A DNA stretch of 64,000 bases. It comes from Pseudomonas sp. NC02. GTDB taxonomy: Bacteria > Pseudomonadota > Gammaproteobacteria > Pseudomonadales > Pseudomonadaceae. The position numbers and the translations under genes are program-made. The notes beneath the pieces were generated by a model. That model ran no database searches. It saw only the letters and a program-made list of their open reading frames with translations, and was not told the origin of the DNA. Shown here in pieces: positions 7,486 to 16,807 of the stretch. Location of the stretch: assembly GCF_002874965.1 (NCBI RefSeq), contig NZ_CP025624.1, positions 6,386,001 through 6,450,000 on the forward strand, given 5' to 3'. Numbering within the stretch: the first letter of the stretch is position 1; the number at the start of each line of letters is the position of its first letter.

Positions 7486-8660
7486 GCATTATCCGATTCG
7501 AAAATGTCGACGTGATCTTCTCCAAAGACCCACGCGAGGCGCTCAAGCTGCTGGACCAGGGCATGACGCGCAACGAGATCCTGAAAAAGACCGGGCAGAT
7601 TGTCGGCGTTGAAAACGCCAGCCTGGATGTCGAGAAAGGCGAGATCTGCGTGCTGATGGGCCTGTCCGGTTCGGGCAAGTCGAGCTTGTTGCGCTGCATC
7701 AATGGCTTGAACACCGTCAGCCGCGGCAAGCTGTTTGTGGAGCATGAAGGTCGCCAGATCGACATCGCATCCTGCACCCCCGCCGAGCTGAAAATGATGC
7801 GCACCCAGCGCATCGCCATGGTGTTCCAGAAGTTCGCCCTGATGCCCTGGCTGACGGTGCGCGAGAACATCAGCTTCGGCCTGGAGATGCAGGGCCGCCC
7901 GGAAAAAGAACGACGCAAGCTGGTGGACGACAAGCTGGAACTGGTGGGCCTGTCGCAGTGGCGCAACAAGAAGCCCGACGAGCTTTCCGGTGGCATGCAG
8001 CAGCGTGTCGGCCTGGCCCGCGCATTGGCGATGGACGCCGATATCCTGTTGATGGACGAACCCTTCTCGGCACTCGACCCGCTGATCCGCCAGGGCTTGC
8101 AGGATGAGTTGCTGGAGCTGCAACGCAAGCTGAGCAAGACCATCGTATTCGTGAGCCACGACCTGGATGAGGCGCTGAAACTCGGCAGCCGCATCGCGAT
8201 CATGAAAGACGGGCGGATCATCCAGTACAGCGTGCCGGAAGAGATCGTGCTGAACCCGGCGGATGACTATGTGCGGACCTTCGTGGCCCACACCAACCCG
8301 CTGAATGTGCTGTGTGGCCGCAGCCTGATGCGCACGGTGGATAACTGCACCCACGTCAACGGCTCCATCAGCCTGGACCCGGGCGGTGACTCGTGGCTGG
8401 ACCTGGCCGAAGGCAACACCATCAAGGGCGCGCGGCAGAACGGTTCGGTGCTGAACCTGCAGAACTGGGCACCGGGGCAATCGGTGGAGGGCCTGGGCCG
8501 GATGCCGACGCTGGTGGATTCGAATATCGGGATGCGTGAGGCGTTGCAGATTCGGTATCAGACAGGGAACAAGCTGGTGCTGCAGGACAACAACAAGGTG
8601 GTGGGGATTCTGGGTGACAGCGAGCTCTATCACGCCCTCTTGGGCAAGAACCTGGGCTAA
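7482..8660 (+). CDS. cbcV: Choline ABC transporter ATP-binding protein
   Basis: A 392-residue ATPase of the glycine betaine/choline importer. Walker A GLSGSGKS lies at residues 60-67. After it come a Q-loop (VFQKFALMPW), the signature LSGGMQQRVGLARALA, Walker B DILLMDEPFSALDP and the switch histidine VSHDLDEAL. The C-terminal 120 residues are the CBS-like region found in OpuAA/ProV proteins, which senses ionic strength in some homologues. It overlaps cbcW by 4 bp. The same gene is PA5376 in P. aeruginosa. A REPIN and a hairpin follow. Confidence 0.94.
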   Translation: MSIIRFENVDVIFSKDPREALKLLDQGMTRNEILKKTGQIVGVENASLDVEKGEICVLMGLSGSGKSSLLRCINGLNTVSRGKLFVEHEGRQIDIASCTPAELKMMRTQRIAMVFQKFALMPWLTVRENISFGLEMQGRPEKERRKLVDDKLELVGLSQWRNKKPDELSGGMQQRVGLARALAMDADILLMDEPFSALDPLIRQGLQDELLELQRKLSKTIVFVSHDLDEALKLGSRIAIMKDGRIIQYSVPEEIVLNPADDYVRTFVAHTNPLNVLCGRSLMRTVDNCTHVNGSISLDPGGDSWLDLAEGNTIKGARQNGSVLNLQNWAPGQSVEGLGRMPTLVDSNIGMREALQIRYQTGNKLVLQDNNKVVGILGDSELYHALLGKNLG

Positions 8661-8677
8661 CAGACACCGCAAGATAA

Positions 8678-8769
8678 ATGTGGGAGCGGGCTTGCTCGCG
8701 AATGCGGTGTATCAGTGTCAGATGTACTGACTGACACTGCGCATTCGCGAGCAAGCCCGCTCCCACATT
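8678..8769. repeat. REPIN, TGTGGGAG ends facing outward (type B)
   Basis: Unit TGTGGGAGCGGGCTTGCTCG at 8680 and its mirror ending near 8767, with spacer GCGGTGTATCAG to GACACTGCGC. This is the opposite arrangement to the type A elements nearer the window start. Confidence 0.9.
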
Positions 8770-8774
8770 TTGCT

Positions 8775-8802
8775 CAGGTGGTGTCAGTAACGACACCACC
8801 TG
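8775..8802. terminator. 11-bp stem hairpin between convergent cbcV and betT
   Basis: CAGGTGGTGTC (8775-8785) pairs perfectly with GACACCACCTG (8792-8802) across a six-base loop. Only a short pyrimidine tract (CCTTTC) follows on the plus strand, so it is a plausible but not strong terminator for cbcV and for betT from the other side. Confidence 0.55.
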
Positions 8803-8814
8803 TCCTTTCAACAC

Positions 8815-10806
8815 TCAGCTATAGACACGGCCAAGGAGCTGCCGATGGCTTTCAAACTGATCGAGCACGTCCCGGGTGATCTGCTCCTGGGTGAAGCCCA
8901 TCAGGTCGTATTCCTGAGGCCCGTTGTGCAGGTAAACCTCGGCGCGGTAGTAGCGCGTGCGTTCTTCCTCGGGCGAGTCGTTCGGTGCCGACGAATAAGC
9001 ATCCAGGCTGACCTCGTAGACAAACGGATTGCCCTCTTGCATCTCGATGCGCACACCAATGCAGCGCTTGGATTTGCCCAGCAGGGTCTGCACTTCCAGC
9101 CCCTGGTCACGCAACGCAGTCGCCGCTTCTTCCAGCGCCGGCGTGACGTGCTTGTCCATAAAGCGTTGCACGGTACCCTGGCTCGGTTGCAGGTCCAGGG
9201 CAGTCAAACGCTCGCTGAAACCACGCCGACCACGCTCGGCCAACTGCGCCTGCTCCAACTCGATCGCCACGTCCTGGCGCATCGCCTTGTGCAGGCCGAA
9301 CATGAAGAACACCAGCACCACCGAGAACGGCAAGCCCGCCAGCACCACCATGGTTTGCATGGCTTCGAAGTTACCGGCGAACAGCAGGCCGATGGTCACC
9401 AGGGTGATCACCGCCGACCAGAAAATCCGCAGCCAGTGCGGCGCATCTTCGTCAACGTTGCCGCCCTTGCAGGACAGGTTCGCCATCATCACCGCGCCGG
9501 AATCCGCCGGGGTCAGGAAGAGTACGAAGCCCACGAAGATCGACACACCGATGACGATTTTCGACGCCGGGTAATGCTCAAGCAGTTGGTAGATCGCCAT
9601 GGACGGCTGTTCCAGCGCCGTCTTGCCCAACTCCACCGCGCCATGGTTCACCACCAGGTCCAGGGCCGAGTTGCCGAAGATCGACAGCCACGCCAGGGTG
9701 AAGCCCAGCGGGATCAGCAGCACGCCGGCCACCAGTTCACGCACCGTGCGACCACGGGAAATACGCGCGATGAACATGCCCACGAATGGCGCCCAGGAAA
9801 TCCACCAGGCCCAGTAGAACAGGGTCCACAGGCCCATCCAGCGCTCAGTCTTGTCGGCGTCGCCTTCGTACACGTACAGGTCGAAGGTCTTCAGCACGAT
9901 GCCGTTCATGTAGTCGCCGATGTTCTGCACGAAGCCGTTGAGCAGGTGCAGGGTCGGGCCGAACAGCAGCACGAAAATCAGCAGGCCGCTGAACAGCACG
10001 ATGTTCAGGTTGGACAGGCGGCGAATACCGTTTTCCACACCCGACACCGCAGCAATGGTCGCCACGGTGCTCATCACGATGATCACGATCAGCAGGTTGG
10101 TGTTGCTGTGCTGCATGCCGAACAGGTTTTCCAGCCCGGACGACACTTGCATCGAGCCAATCCCCAGGTTCGTCACCAGGCCCAGCAGGGTCACGAACAT
10201 GCCGAAGCCGTCCACCGCGTGACCGGCCGCGCCTTTGACCCAACGCTCGCCCACCAGCGGGTACAGCGCCGAGCGCAGGGCCAGCGGCTGGTTATGACGG
10301 TAGGCAAAATACGCCACGGCCAGGCCGACCAGTGCGTAGATCGCCCAGCCGTGCAGGCCCCAGTGCAGGAACGTCAACTGCAACGCCTGGCGTGCAGCTT
10401 CGCCGGTGGCCGATGCGCCTTCAGGCGGGTTGAAGTAGTGGTCCAGCGGCTCGGAGGCGCCGAAGTACAGCAGCGAGATGCCGATGCCCGACGAGAAGAG
10501 CATGCCGGCCCAGGCGCCGTAGCTGAAGTCCGGGGTGTCGTCCTTGCTGCCCAGTTTCAATTTGCCATAGGACGAAAACGCCAGGCCCACCACAAACACC
10601 AGGTAGGCGGCGATCACGACCATGTAGTACCAGCCAAAGCTTTTCGACAACCAGGCTTGGGCCACACCGAGCATCCTGCCGGCTTCCTGCGGGGCGATGA
10701 TCAGAATCGCGGTCAACAACAGAATCAGCGCGGTGGAGGTGTAGAACACCCAACCGTTGACCCGCACCTTTTCTGGCGGGGTCTTTATAAGAGAGGCAGA
10801 ACTCAT
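8815..10806 (-). CDS. betT: BCCT-family choline transporter
   Basis: A 663-residue inner-membrane, proton-coupled choline carrier. Twelve hydrophobic segments are followed by a cytoplasmic tail of about 150 residues. The BCCT signature WAWWISWAPFVGMFIARI is present near the middle. Long C-terminal tails in this family take part in osmotic control. The ATG at 10806 (MSSASLIKTPPEKVRV) gives the family N-terminus and has GGAG upstream; longer versions add an unlikely leader. It is divergent from betIBA and shares the BetI palindrome with it. P. aeruginosa has betT1 (PA5375) in this place. Confidence 0.93.
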   Translation of the reverse strand: MSSASLIKTPPEKVRVNGWVFYTSTALILLLTAILIIAPQEAGRMLGVAQAWLSKSFGWYYMVVIAAYLVFVVGLAFSSYGKLKLGSKDDTPDFSYGAWAGMLFSSGIGISLLYFGASEPLDHYFNPPEGASATGEAARQALQLTFLHWGLHGWAIYALVGLAVAYFAYRHNQPLALRSALYPLVGERWVKGAAGHAVDGFGMFVTLLGLVTNLGIGSMQVSSGLENLFGMQHSNTNLLIVIIVMSTVATIAAVSGVENGIRRLSNLNIVLFSGLLIFVLLFGPTLHLLNGFVQNIGDYMNGIVLKTFDLYVYEGDADKTERWMGLWTLFYWAWWISWAPFVGMFIARISRGRTVRELVAGVLLIPLGFTLAWLSIFGNSALDLVVNHGAVELGKTALEQPSMAIYQLLEHYPASKIVIGVSIFVGFVLFLTPADSGAVMMANLSCKGGNVDEDAPHWLRIFWSAVITLVTIGLLFAGNFEAMQTMVVLAGLPFSVVLVFFMFGLHKAMRQDVAIELEQAQLAERGRRGFSERLTALDLQPSQGTVQRFMDKHVTPALEEAATALRDQGLEVQTLLGKSKRCIGVRIEMQEGNPFVYEVSLDAYSSAPNDSPEEERTRYYRAEVYLHNGPQEYDLMGFTQEQITRDVLDQFESHRQLLGRVYS

Positions 10807-11022
10807 GGCACAGATGCTCCGGGCAGTGCAGAGAAACACAAGGCAACGCTTGACCCGAGCCATCGATTTTTCGGCAGTCGACGGACGGGTGTATAAAGAC
10901 ACCCCGAAAAACCATAAACCCCCGGCGAACCGCTGTGCCGGGCTGTTTCATGGGTTTTCCCGATGTCAGGTGGCGCCACATGCACGTAGGAAATACCTGT
11001 AGGCAGCGACCATTTGTCGCAG

Positions 11023-11068
11023 ATCTTATTCTTTGTTGATTGAACGTTCAATCAAAACAAAATAGACT
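11023..11068. promoter_or_regulatory. BetI operator inside overlapping divergent betT and betI promoters
   Basis: A perfect 20-bp palindrome TTGATTGAACGTTCAATCAA lies at 11036-11055 and matches the known BetI box core ATTGAACGTTCAAT. For betI, -35 TTGAAC (11040-11045) and -10 TAGACT (11063-11068) are 17 bp apart. For betT on the other strand, -35 TTGAAC (11051-11046) and -10 TAAGAT (11028-11023) are also 17 bp apart. Both -35 boxes are inside the operator, so one BetI dimer would block both promoters. The rest of 10807-11125 shows no gene. Confidence 0.85.
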
Positions 11069-11125
11069 GGCCCTCAAGCCGACGGACGTTTATCGCCCGT
11101 TGGCAGGCCTAAGGAGAGGTGCACG

Positions 11126-11719
11126 ATGCCCAAGGTCGGTATGCAACCCATACGCCGCCAGCAGTTGATCGAAGCCACATTGACGGCCGTCGATCAGGTC
11201 GGAATGGGGGATGCCAGCATTGCGCTGATCGCCCGTCTGGCCGGTGTCTCGAATGGCATCATCAGTCACTATTTTCAGGACAAGAATGGCCTGATCGCCG
11301 CCACGATGCGGTACCTGATGAACGTGCTGATCGAGAACGTCACCGAGCGCCGGTTGGCGCTGAAAGATGACAGCCCGCGGGCCCATCTTCAGGTGATCAT
11401 CGAAGGCAACTTCGACGCCAGCCAAGTCAACGGCCCGGCTATGAAAACCTGGCTGGCCTTCTGGGCCACCAGCATGCACCACCCGTCATTGCACAGGCTG
11501 CAGCGGATCAACGATCACCGTCTGTATTCCAACCTGTGTTGCCAGTTCCGCCGAGCGTTGCCGTTGCCCGAGGCACGCAGCGCAGCCCGAGGCCTGGCGG
11601 CCCTGATCGACGGTTTGTGGTTGCGCGGCGCCCTGTCGGGAGACGCTTTCGACACGGAGCAGGCGCAACGGATCGCTTACGAATACATGGATTTCCAATT
11701 GGCCAAGCAGGTGAGTTAG
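11126..11719 (+). CDS. betI: TetR-family repressor of choline oxidation
   Basis: A 197-residue BetI repressor. The N-terminal helix-turn-helix lies around residues 27-50 ([20 protein letters not shown]), and the conserved start [18 protein letters not shown] is typical of BetI. Choline releases it from DNA. ATG 11126 has AAGGAG nine bases upstream. It is first in betIBA and autoregulates through the palindrome about 80 bp upstream. The gap to betB is 61 bp. Confidence 0.95.
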   Translation: MPKVGMQPIRRQQLIEATLTAVDQVGMGDASIALIARLAGVSNGIISHYFQDKNGLIAATMRYLMNVLIENVTERRLALKDDSPRAHLQVIIEGNFDASQVNGPAMKTWLAFWATSMHHPSLHRLQRINDHRLYSNLCCQFRRALPLPEARSAARGLAALIDGLWLRGALSGDAFDTEQAQRIAYEYMDFQLAKQVS

Positions 11720-11780
11720 AGCACACATAAACGCTCAACTCCCGAACCGCGCCAACCACTAATGCACTTGCGAGGACTTT

Positions 11781-13253
11781 ATGGCCCGTTTCGAACTGCA
11801 AAAACTCTACATTGACGGCGGCTACTCCGACGCTGGCAGCGATGCCACTTTCGAAGCCATCAACCCGGCTAACGGTGAAGTTCTCGCCAACGTGCAACGC
11901 GCTACCAAAGAAGACGTCGAGCGCGCTGTGGTCAGCGCCGAAAAGGGCCAGAAAATCTGGGCCGCCATGACTGCCATGGAGCGTTCGCGCATCCTGCGTC
12001 GTGCCGTCGATATCCTGCGTGAGCGCAACGACGAACTGGCCGCCCTGGAAACCCTGGACACCGGCAAGCCGTATTCCGAAACCCAATACGTCGACATCGT
12101 CACCGGCGCTGACGTGCTGGAATACTACGCAGGCCTGGTGCCCGCCATCGAAGGCGAGCAGATCCCGCTGCGTGACACCTCGTTCGTCTACACCCGTCGC
12201 GAGCCGCTGGGCGTCGTGGCCGGTATCGGCGCATGGAACTACCCGATCCAGATCGCCCTGTGGAAATCCGCACCTGCCCTGGCGGCCGGTAACGCGATGA
12301 TCTTCAAGCCAAGCGAAGTCACCTCGCTGACCACCCTGAAACTGGCTGAAATCTACACCGCGGCCGGCGTTCCGGATGGCGTGTTCAACGTCCTGACCGG
12401 CAGCGGCCGTGAAGTCGGCACCTGGCTGACCGAACACCCGCGCATCGAGAAAGTCTCCTTCACCGGCGGCACCGACACCGGCAAGAAAGTCATGGCCAGC
12501 GCTTCGAGCTCTTCGCTCAAGGAAGTCACCATGGAACTGGGCGGCAAATCCCCGCTGATCATTTTCGACGACGCCGACCTCGACCGCGCCGCCGACATCG
12601 CGATGATGGCCAACTTCTACAGCTCGGGCCAGGTCTGCACCAACGGCACCCGCGTGTTCGTTCCGACCGCCCTCAAAGGCGCGTTCGAAGCCAAGATCGC
12701 CGAGCGCGTTGCCCGCATCCGCATCGGCAACCCGGAAGATGAAAACACCAACTTCGGCCCGCTGGTCAGCTTCGCCCACATGGAAAGCGTGCTCGGCTAC
12801 ATCGCCAAAGGTAAAGAAGAAGGCGCCCGCGTGCTGTGCGGCGGCGACCGTCTGACCGACGGTGAATTCGCCAAGGGTGCCTACGTGGCCCCGACCGTGT
12901 TCACTGACTGCACCGACGAAATGACCATCGTCCGTGAAGAAATCTTCGGCCCGGTGATGAGCATCCTCACCTACGACACCGAAGAAGAAGTGATCCGCCG
13001 TGCCAACGACACCGACTTCGGCCTGGCCGCGGGCCTGGTGACCAAGAACCTGAACCGCGCCCACCGCGTGATTCATCAGCTGGAAGCCGGTATCTGCTGG
13101 ATCAACGCCTGGGGCGAGTCCGACGCGAAGATGCCGGTGGGCGGCTACAAGCAGTCGGGCGTGGGCCGTGAAAACGGGATCAGCTCGCTGAACAACTTCA
13201 CTCGTATCAAATCGGTACAGGTTGAGCTGGGCGACTACGCCTCGGTGTTCTAA
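11781..13253 (+). CDS. betB: Betaine aldehyde dehydrogenase
   Basis: A 490-residue NAD(P)-dependent aldehyde dehydrogenase that oxidises betaine aldehyde to glycine betaine in the cytosol. The catalytic residues are Glu252 (MELGGKSP) and Cys286 (SSGQVCTNG). The Rossmann turn [11 protein letters not shown] lies at 227-237. The length equals that of P. aeruginosa BetB. ATG 11781 has GAGG upstream. It follows betI and precedes betA, with a REPIN in the 196-bp gap to betA that might stabilise the upstream message. Confidence 0.96.
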   Translation: MARFELQKLYIDGGYSDAGSDATFEAINPANGEVLANVQRATKEDVERAVVSAEKGQKIWAAMTAMERSRILRRAVDILRERNDELAALETLDTGKPYSETQYVDIVTGADVLEYYAGLVPAIEGEQIPLRDTSFVYTRREPLGVVAGIGAWNYPIQIALWKSAPALAAGNAMIFKPSEVTSLTTLKLAEIYTAAGVPDGVFNVLTGSGREVGTWLTEHPRIEKVSFTGGTDTGKKVMASASSSSLKEVTMELGGKSPLIIFDDADLDRAADIAMMANFYSSGQVCTNGTRVFVPTALKGAFEAKIAERVARIRIGNPEDENTNFGPLVSFAHMESVLGYIAKGKEEGARVLCGGDRLTDGEFAKGAYVAPTVFTDCTDEMTIVREEIFGPVMSILTYDTEEEVIRRANDTDFGLAAGLVTKNLNRAHRVIHQLEAGICWINAWGESDAKMPVGGYKQSGVGRENGISSLNNFTRIKSVQVELGDYASVF

Positions 13254-13279
13254 AACCTGATTGAGCCTGGCATGGCCCA

Positions 13280-13412
13280 TGTGGCGAGGGGGCTTGCTCC
13301 CGTCGGGCTGCGAAGCAGCCCCATGCCAGGTACCGCAGTTCTTTCAGACAGAACTCGAGCGCTGACTTTGCGACTGCTGCGCAGTCGAACGGGAGCAAGC
13401 TCCCTCGCCACA
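13280..13412. repeat. REP pair of a second class (GTGGCGAGG unit)
   Basis: GTGGCGAGGGGGCTTGCTCC at 13281 faces its mirror GGGAGCAAGCTCCCTCGCCA ending at 13410. The inner part has a further hairpin GGGCTGCGAAGCAGCCC. The same class occurs at 38012-38144. The element lies inside the betB-betA gap. Confidence 0.88.
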
Positions 13413-13449
13413 AAAGCAGCCTGAACCAACTTTCACGAGGGTGCATTCA

Positions 13450-15153
13450 ATGTCCCAAGAATACGACTACATCATTGTGGGTGCCGGCTCCGCCGGTAAC
13501 ACCCTGGCGACCCGTCTGACCGAAGACGAAGGCGTCACCGTCCTGCTGCTGGAAGCCGGCGGCCCAGACTACCGTTTCGATTTCCGTACCCAGATGCCAG
13601 CCGCCCTGGCATTCCCGCTGCAAGGCCGTCGCTACAACTGGGCCTACGAAACCGATCCAGAGCCACACATGGACGGTCGCCGGATGGAGTGCGGTCGCGG
13701 CAAAGGCCTCGGCGGTTCCTCGTTGATCAACGGCATGTGCTACATCCGCGGCAACGCGATGGACTACGACAACTGGTCGAAACTGCCGGGCCTGGAAGAC
13801 TGGACCTACTTGGACTGCCTGCCGTATTTCCGTAAAGCCGAAACCCGCGACATCGGCCCGAACGACTACCACGGTGGCGACGGCCCGGTCAGCGTGACCA
13901 CGCCAAAGGCCGGCAACAACCCGCTGTTCCACGCGATGGTTGAAGCCGGCGTACAGGCCGGTTACCCACGTACCGAAGACTTGAACGGCTACCAGCAGGA
14001 AGGCTTCGGCCCGATGGACCGTACCGTGACGCCAAACGGTCGTCGCGCCAGCACCGCTCGCGGTTACCTGGACACGGCCAAGAAGCGCTCGACGCTGACC
14101 ATCGTCACCCACGCCCTGACCGACAAAGTCCTGTTCGAAGGCAAGCGCGCCGTCGGCGTGCGTTACCTGATCGGTGCTGCCGAAGAGCGCGTTGAAGCCC
14201 GTGCCCGCAAGGAAGTCCTGGTGTGCAGCGGCGCAATCGCTTCGCCGCAACTGCTGCAACGTTCCGGCGTCGGCCCGGCGAAACTGCTGGAAAGCCTCGA
14301 CATTCCGGTGGTCCACGACCTGCCTGGCGTCGGCGAAAACCTGCAGGATCACCTTGAGCTGTACCTGCAATACGCGTGCACCCAACCGGTCTCGCTGTAC
14401 CCGTCGCTGCTCTGGTACAACCAGCCGGCCATTGGTGCCGAGTGGCTGTTCAACGGCACCGGCATCGGCGCCAGCAACCAGTTCGAAGCGGGCGGTTTCA
14501 TCCGTACCCGTGAAGAATTCGATTGGCCGAACATCCAGTATCACTTCCTGCCGGTAGCGATTAACTACAACGGCAGCAACGGTGTGAAAGAGCACGGTTT
14601 CCAGGCGCACATGGGTTCCATGCGTTCGCCGAGCCGTGGCCGCGTGCAGCTGAAGTCGAAGAACCCACGGGAATACCCGAGCATCCTCTTCAACTACATG
14701 TCTACCGAACAGGACTGGCAGGAATTCCGCGACGGCATCCGCCTGACCCGTGAAATCATGCAACAGCCGGCACTCGACCAATACCGTGGCCGCGAAATCA
14801 GCCCGGGCATCGACGTACAGACCGACGAGCAACTGGATAAATTTATCCGTGAGCACGCCGAGACGGCGTTCCACCCGTCCTGCTCGTGCAAGATGGGCAC
14901 CGACGAGATGGCCGTGGTTGACGCCGAAGGCCGTGTGCATGGCATGCAGGGTCTGCGCGTGGTTGACGCGTCGATCATGCCGATCATCACCACCGGCAAC
15001 CTGAACGCGCCGACGATCATGATCGCCGAGAAAATCGCCGACAAGATCCGTGGCCGCAAGCCACTGCCGCGCAGCACTGCGGATTACTACGTGGCAGGCG
15101 ATGCGCCGGTGCGTGGCAAGCCGATGCGTGAAGTGGGTCCTACTGCGCAGTAA
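13450..15153 (+). CDS. betA: Choline dehydrogenase
   Basis: A 567-residue FAD enzyme of the GMC family that oxidises choline to betaine aldehyde, and betaine aldehyde further, passing electrons to the respiratory chain at the inner membrane. The FAD-binding motif [11 protein letters not shown] starts near residue 10. The C-terminal part has [10 protein letters not shown] and [13 protein letters not shown], the region of the active-site His and Asn. ATG 13450 has CACGAGGG just upstream; the in-frame GTG at 13441 is too close to that site. It is last in betIBA, as in P. aeruginosa. Confidence 0.96.
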   Translation: MSQEYDYIIVGAGSAGNTLATRLTEDEGVTVLLLEAGGPDYRFDFRTQMPAALAFPLQGRRYNWAYETDPEPHMDGRRMECGRGKGLGGSSLINGMCYIRGNAMDYDNWSKLPGLEDWTYLDCLPYFRKAETRDIGPNDYHGGDGPVSVTTPKAGNNPLFHAMVEAGVQAGYPRTEDLNGYQQEGFGPMDRTVTPNGRRASTARGYLDTAKKRSTLTIVTHALTDKVLFEGKRAVGVRYLIGAAEERVEARARKEVLVCSGAIASPQLLQRSGVGPAKLLESLDIPVVHDLPGVGENLQDHLELYLQYACTQPVSLYPSLLWYNQPAIGAEWLFNGTGIGASNQFEAGGFIRTREEFDWPNIQYHFLPVAINYNGSNGVKEHGFQAHMGSMRSPSRGRVQLKSKNPREYPSILFNYMSTEQDWQEFRDGIRLTREIMQQPALDQYRGREISPGIDVQTDEQLDKFIREHAETAFHPSCSCKMGTDEMAVVDAEGRVHGMQGLRVVDASIMPIITTGNLNAPTIMIAEKIADKIRGRKPLPRSTADYYVAGDAPVRGKPMREVGPTAQ

Positions 15154-15173
15154 CTGATGGACCGAGGTGCTCC

Positions 15174-15249
15174 CTTCGCGAGCAAGCCCGCTCCCACATT
15201 TTTGACCGTGTGAACCCGATCAAATGTGGGAGGGGGCTTGCTCCCGAAG
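15174..15249. repeat. REPIN, type A, short spacer
   Basis: CTTCGCGAGCAAGCCCGCTC faces a slightly diverged copy, TGTGGGAGGGGGCTTGCTCC. The spacer is only about 25 bp (TTTGACCG to CGATCAAA). The second unit has CTCCC in place of CTCGC. Confidence 0.85.
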
Positions 15250-15364
15250 AGGCCCGATCTGACACCGCAAGACCTCCCGCCCGCCTACACTTTCCTTGAT
15301 CAGCTCCCAGCCCAGGCCTACTCTGTTTGCCTGCCCGCGCCGAGCCGCCCACAAGGAAGGCCCC

Positions 15365-16807
15365 ATGTTCGAACACCACGCCACACTCAAAAAGCAGTTC
15401 AGTGCCCTGCGCACTACCGCCGAATTCTTTTCCCTGCGCTACGTCCGCGAGTCCGGCCAGTACCTGTCGGTACGCAAGAACGTCGCCGAGCCGCCACACC
15501 TCAGCCAGGACGAAGGCGCGATGCTCACCGTGCGCCTCAATGGCGTCGAAGCCTACGCCGCCACCCACGACATTTCCCTGCCCGGCCTGCAAGCCGCCCT
15601 TGAGCGCGCCGAACAGCAAGCCCGGCTCATCAAGCCCCACGCCCTGCTCGACCTGCGCGACCAGCCAGTGTCCAGCGACATTGCCGACTACCTGTCGCCG
15701 AGCCTCGACCAGCCCTTCCCGTCCCTGAGCGACTGCTACCAACTGCTCGGCGCCGAATCGGCCGCCGTGCCCAAGGACGAGCGCCTGGTGAACTGGGAAG
15801 TCAGCCTGGGCACCACCCACGTCGAACAGATCTACCTCAACAGCGCCGGCGCCGAACTGCGCCAGGCCCAGCGGTTTGTGTTCCCGGGTGTCAACGTCAC
15901 GGCCTACGACGGCAATGACAGCCAGACCCGCACCCTGGGCGGCACCAACTTCGGCCAGCAAGGCGGCTTTGACGTGATCAGCCGCTTCGGCCTGGTGGGC
16001 GCCGCGCCGCAGATTGCCGACCAGGCGCTGCAACTGCTGCTGGCCCCGAACACACCCCAGGGCCCGCGCGACCTGCTGCTGATGCCCGACCAGATGATCC
16101 TGCAAATCCACGAATCCATCGGCCACCCGCTGGAACTCGACCGCATCCTGGGCGACGAGCGCAATTACGCCGGCACCAGCTTCGTCAAGGCCAGCGATTT
16201 CGGTCACCTGCAATACGGCTCCAACCTGCTGAACGTGACCTTCGACCCGGACATTCCCGAGCAGCTCGCCAGCTATGGGCATGACGACGATGGCACGAAG
16301 GCCAGCAAACAATTCCTGATCCGCGAAGGCTTGCTGCTCAAGCCGTTGGGCGGTGCGTTGTCGCAATACCGCTCCGGCATGCAAGGCGTGGCCAACAGCC
16401 GCGCCTGCAGCTGGAACCGCGCGCCGATCGACCGCATGGCCAACCTGAATATCGAGGCCGGCGACCAGAACATGGCGCAGCTGATTGGCGGCATCGAGAA
16501 CGGCATCCTGATGTCCACCAACCGTTCGTGGTCGATTGACGATGCACGCAACAAATTCCAGTTTGGCTGCGAGTGGGGCCAGTTGATTGAAAACGGCGAA
16601 CTCAAAGGCGTGGTAAAGAACCCCAACTACCGGGCGATTTCCGCGCAGTTCTGGCGCAACCTCAGCGCCGTCGGCGACGCCAGCACCTTCAAGGTGCTGG
16701 GCACGCCGAACTGCGGCAAGGGCGAACCCAACCAGGTGATCCGCGTCGGCCATGCCTCACCGGCGTGTGTGTTCAGCAACGTGGACGTGTTCGGGGGAGA
16801 CGCCTGA
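15365..16807 (+). CDS. TldD-like metalloprotease subunit (divergent paralogue)
   Basis: A 480-residue member of the TldD/PmbA family. The zinc protease motif HESIGH (His249, Glu250, His254) is intact, as expected of the catalytic TldD-type partner. ATG 15365 follows AAGGA. The stop overlaps the start of the next, PmbA-like gene by one base (TGATG), so the two are translationally coupled and probably form a heterodimer. The classical tldD and pmbA genes lie far apart in pseudomonads, so this adjacent pair is probably a separate system. The substrate is unknown; the family processes modified peptides such as microcins and unfolded antitoxin. No peptide precursor gene was seen beside it. Confidence 0.85.
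   Translation: MFEHHATLKKQFSALRTTAEFFSLRYVRESGQYLSVRKNVAEPPHLSQDEGAMLTVRLNGVEAYAATHDISLPGLQAALERAEQQARLIKPHALLDLRDQPVSSDIADYLSPSLDQPFPSLSDCYQLLGAESAAVPKDERLVNWEVSLGTTHVEQIYLNSAGAELRQAQRFVFPGVNVTAYDGNDSQTRTLGGTNFGQQGGFDVISRFGLVGAAPQIADQALQLLLAPNTPQGPRDLLLMPDQMILQIHESIGHPLELDRILGDERNYAGTSFVKASDFGHLQYGSNLLNVTFDPDIPEQLASYGHDDDGTKASKQFLIREGLLLKPLGGALSQYRSGMQGVANSRACSWNRAPIDRMANLNIEAGDQNMAQLIGGIENGILMSTNRSWSIDDARNKFQFGCEWGQLIENGELKGVVKNPNYRAISAQFWRNLSAVGDASTFKVLGTPNCGKGEPNQVIRVGHASPACVFSNVDVFGGDA

Noticed and set aside
8845..10896. 683-codon plus-strand frame opposite betT
   Set aside because: It is an antisense shadow of a high-GC gene. The protein is His/Gln/Arg-rich with no domain, while betT has all BCCT features.
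11508..13280. 590-codon minus-strand frame opposite betB
   Set aside because: Antisense shadow of betB; no start signal and no recognisable motif.
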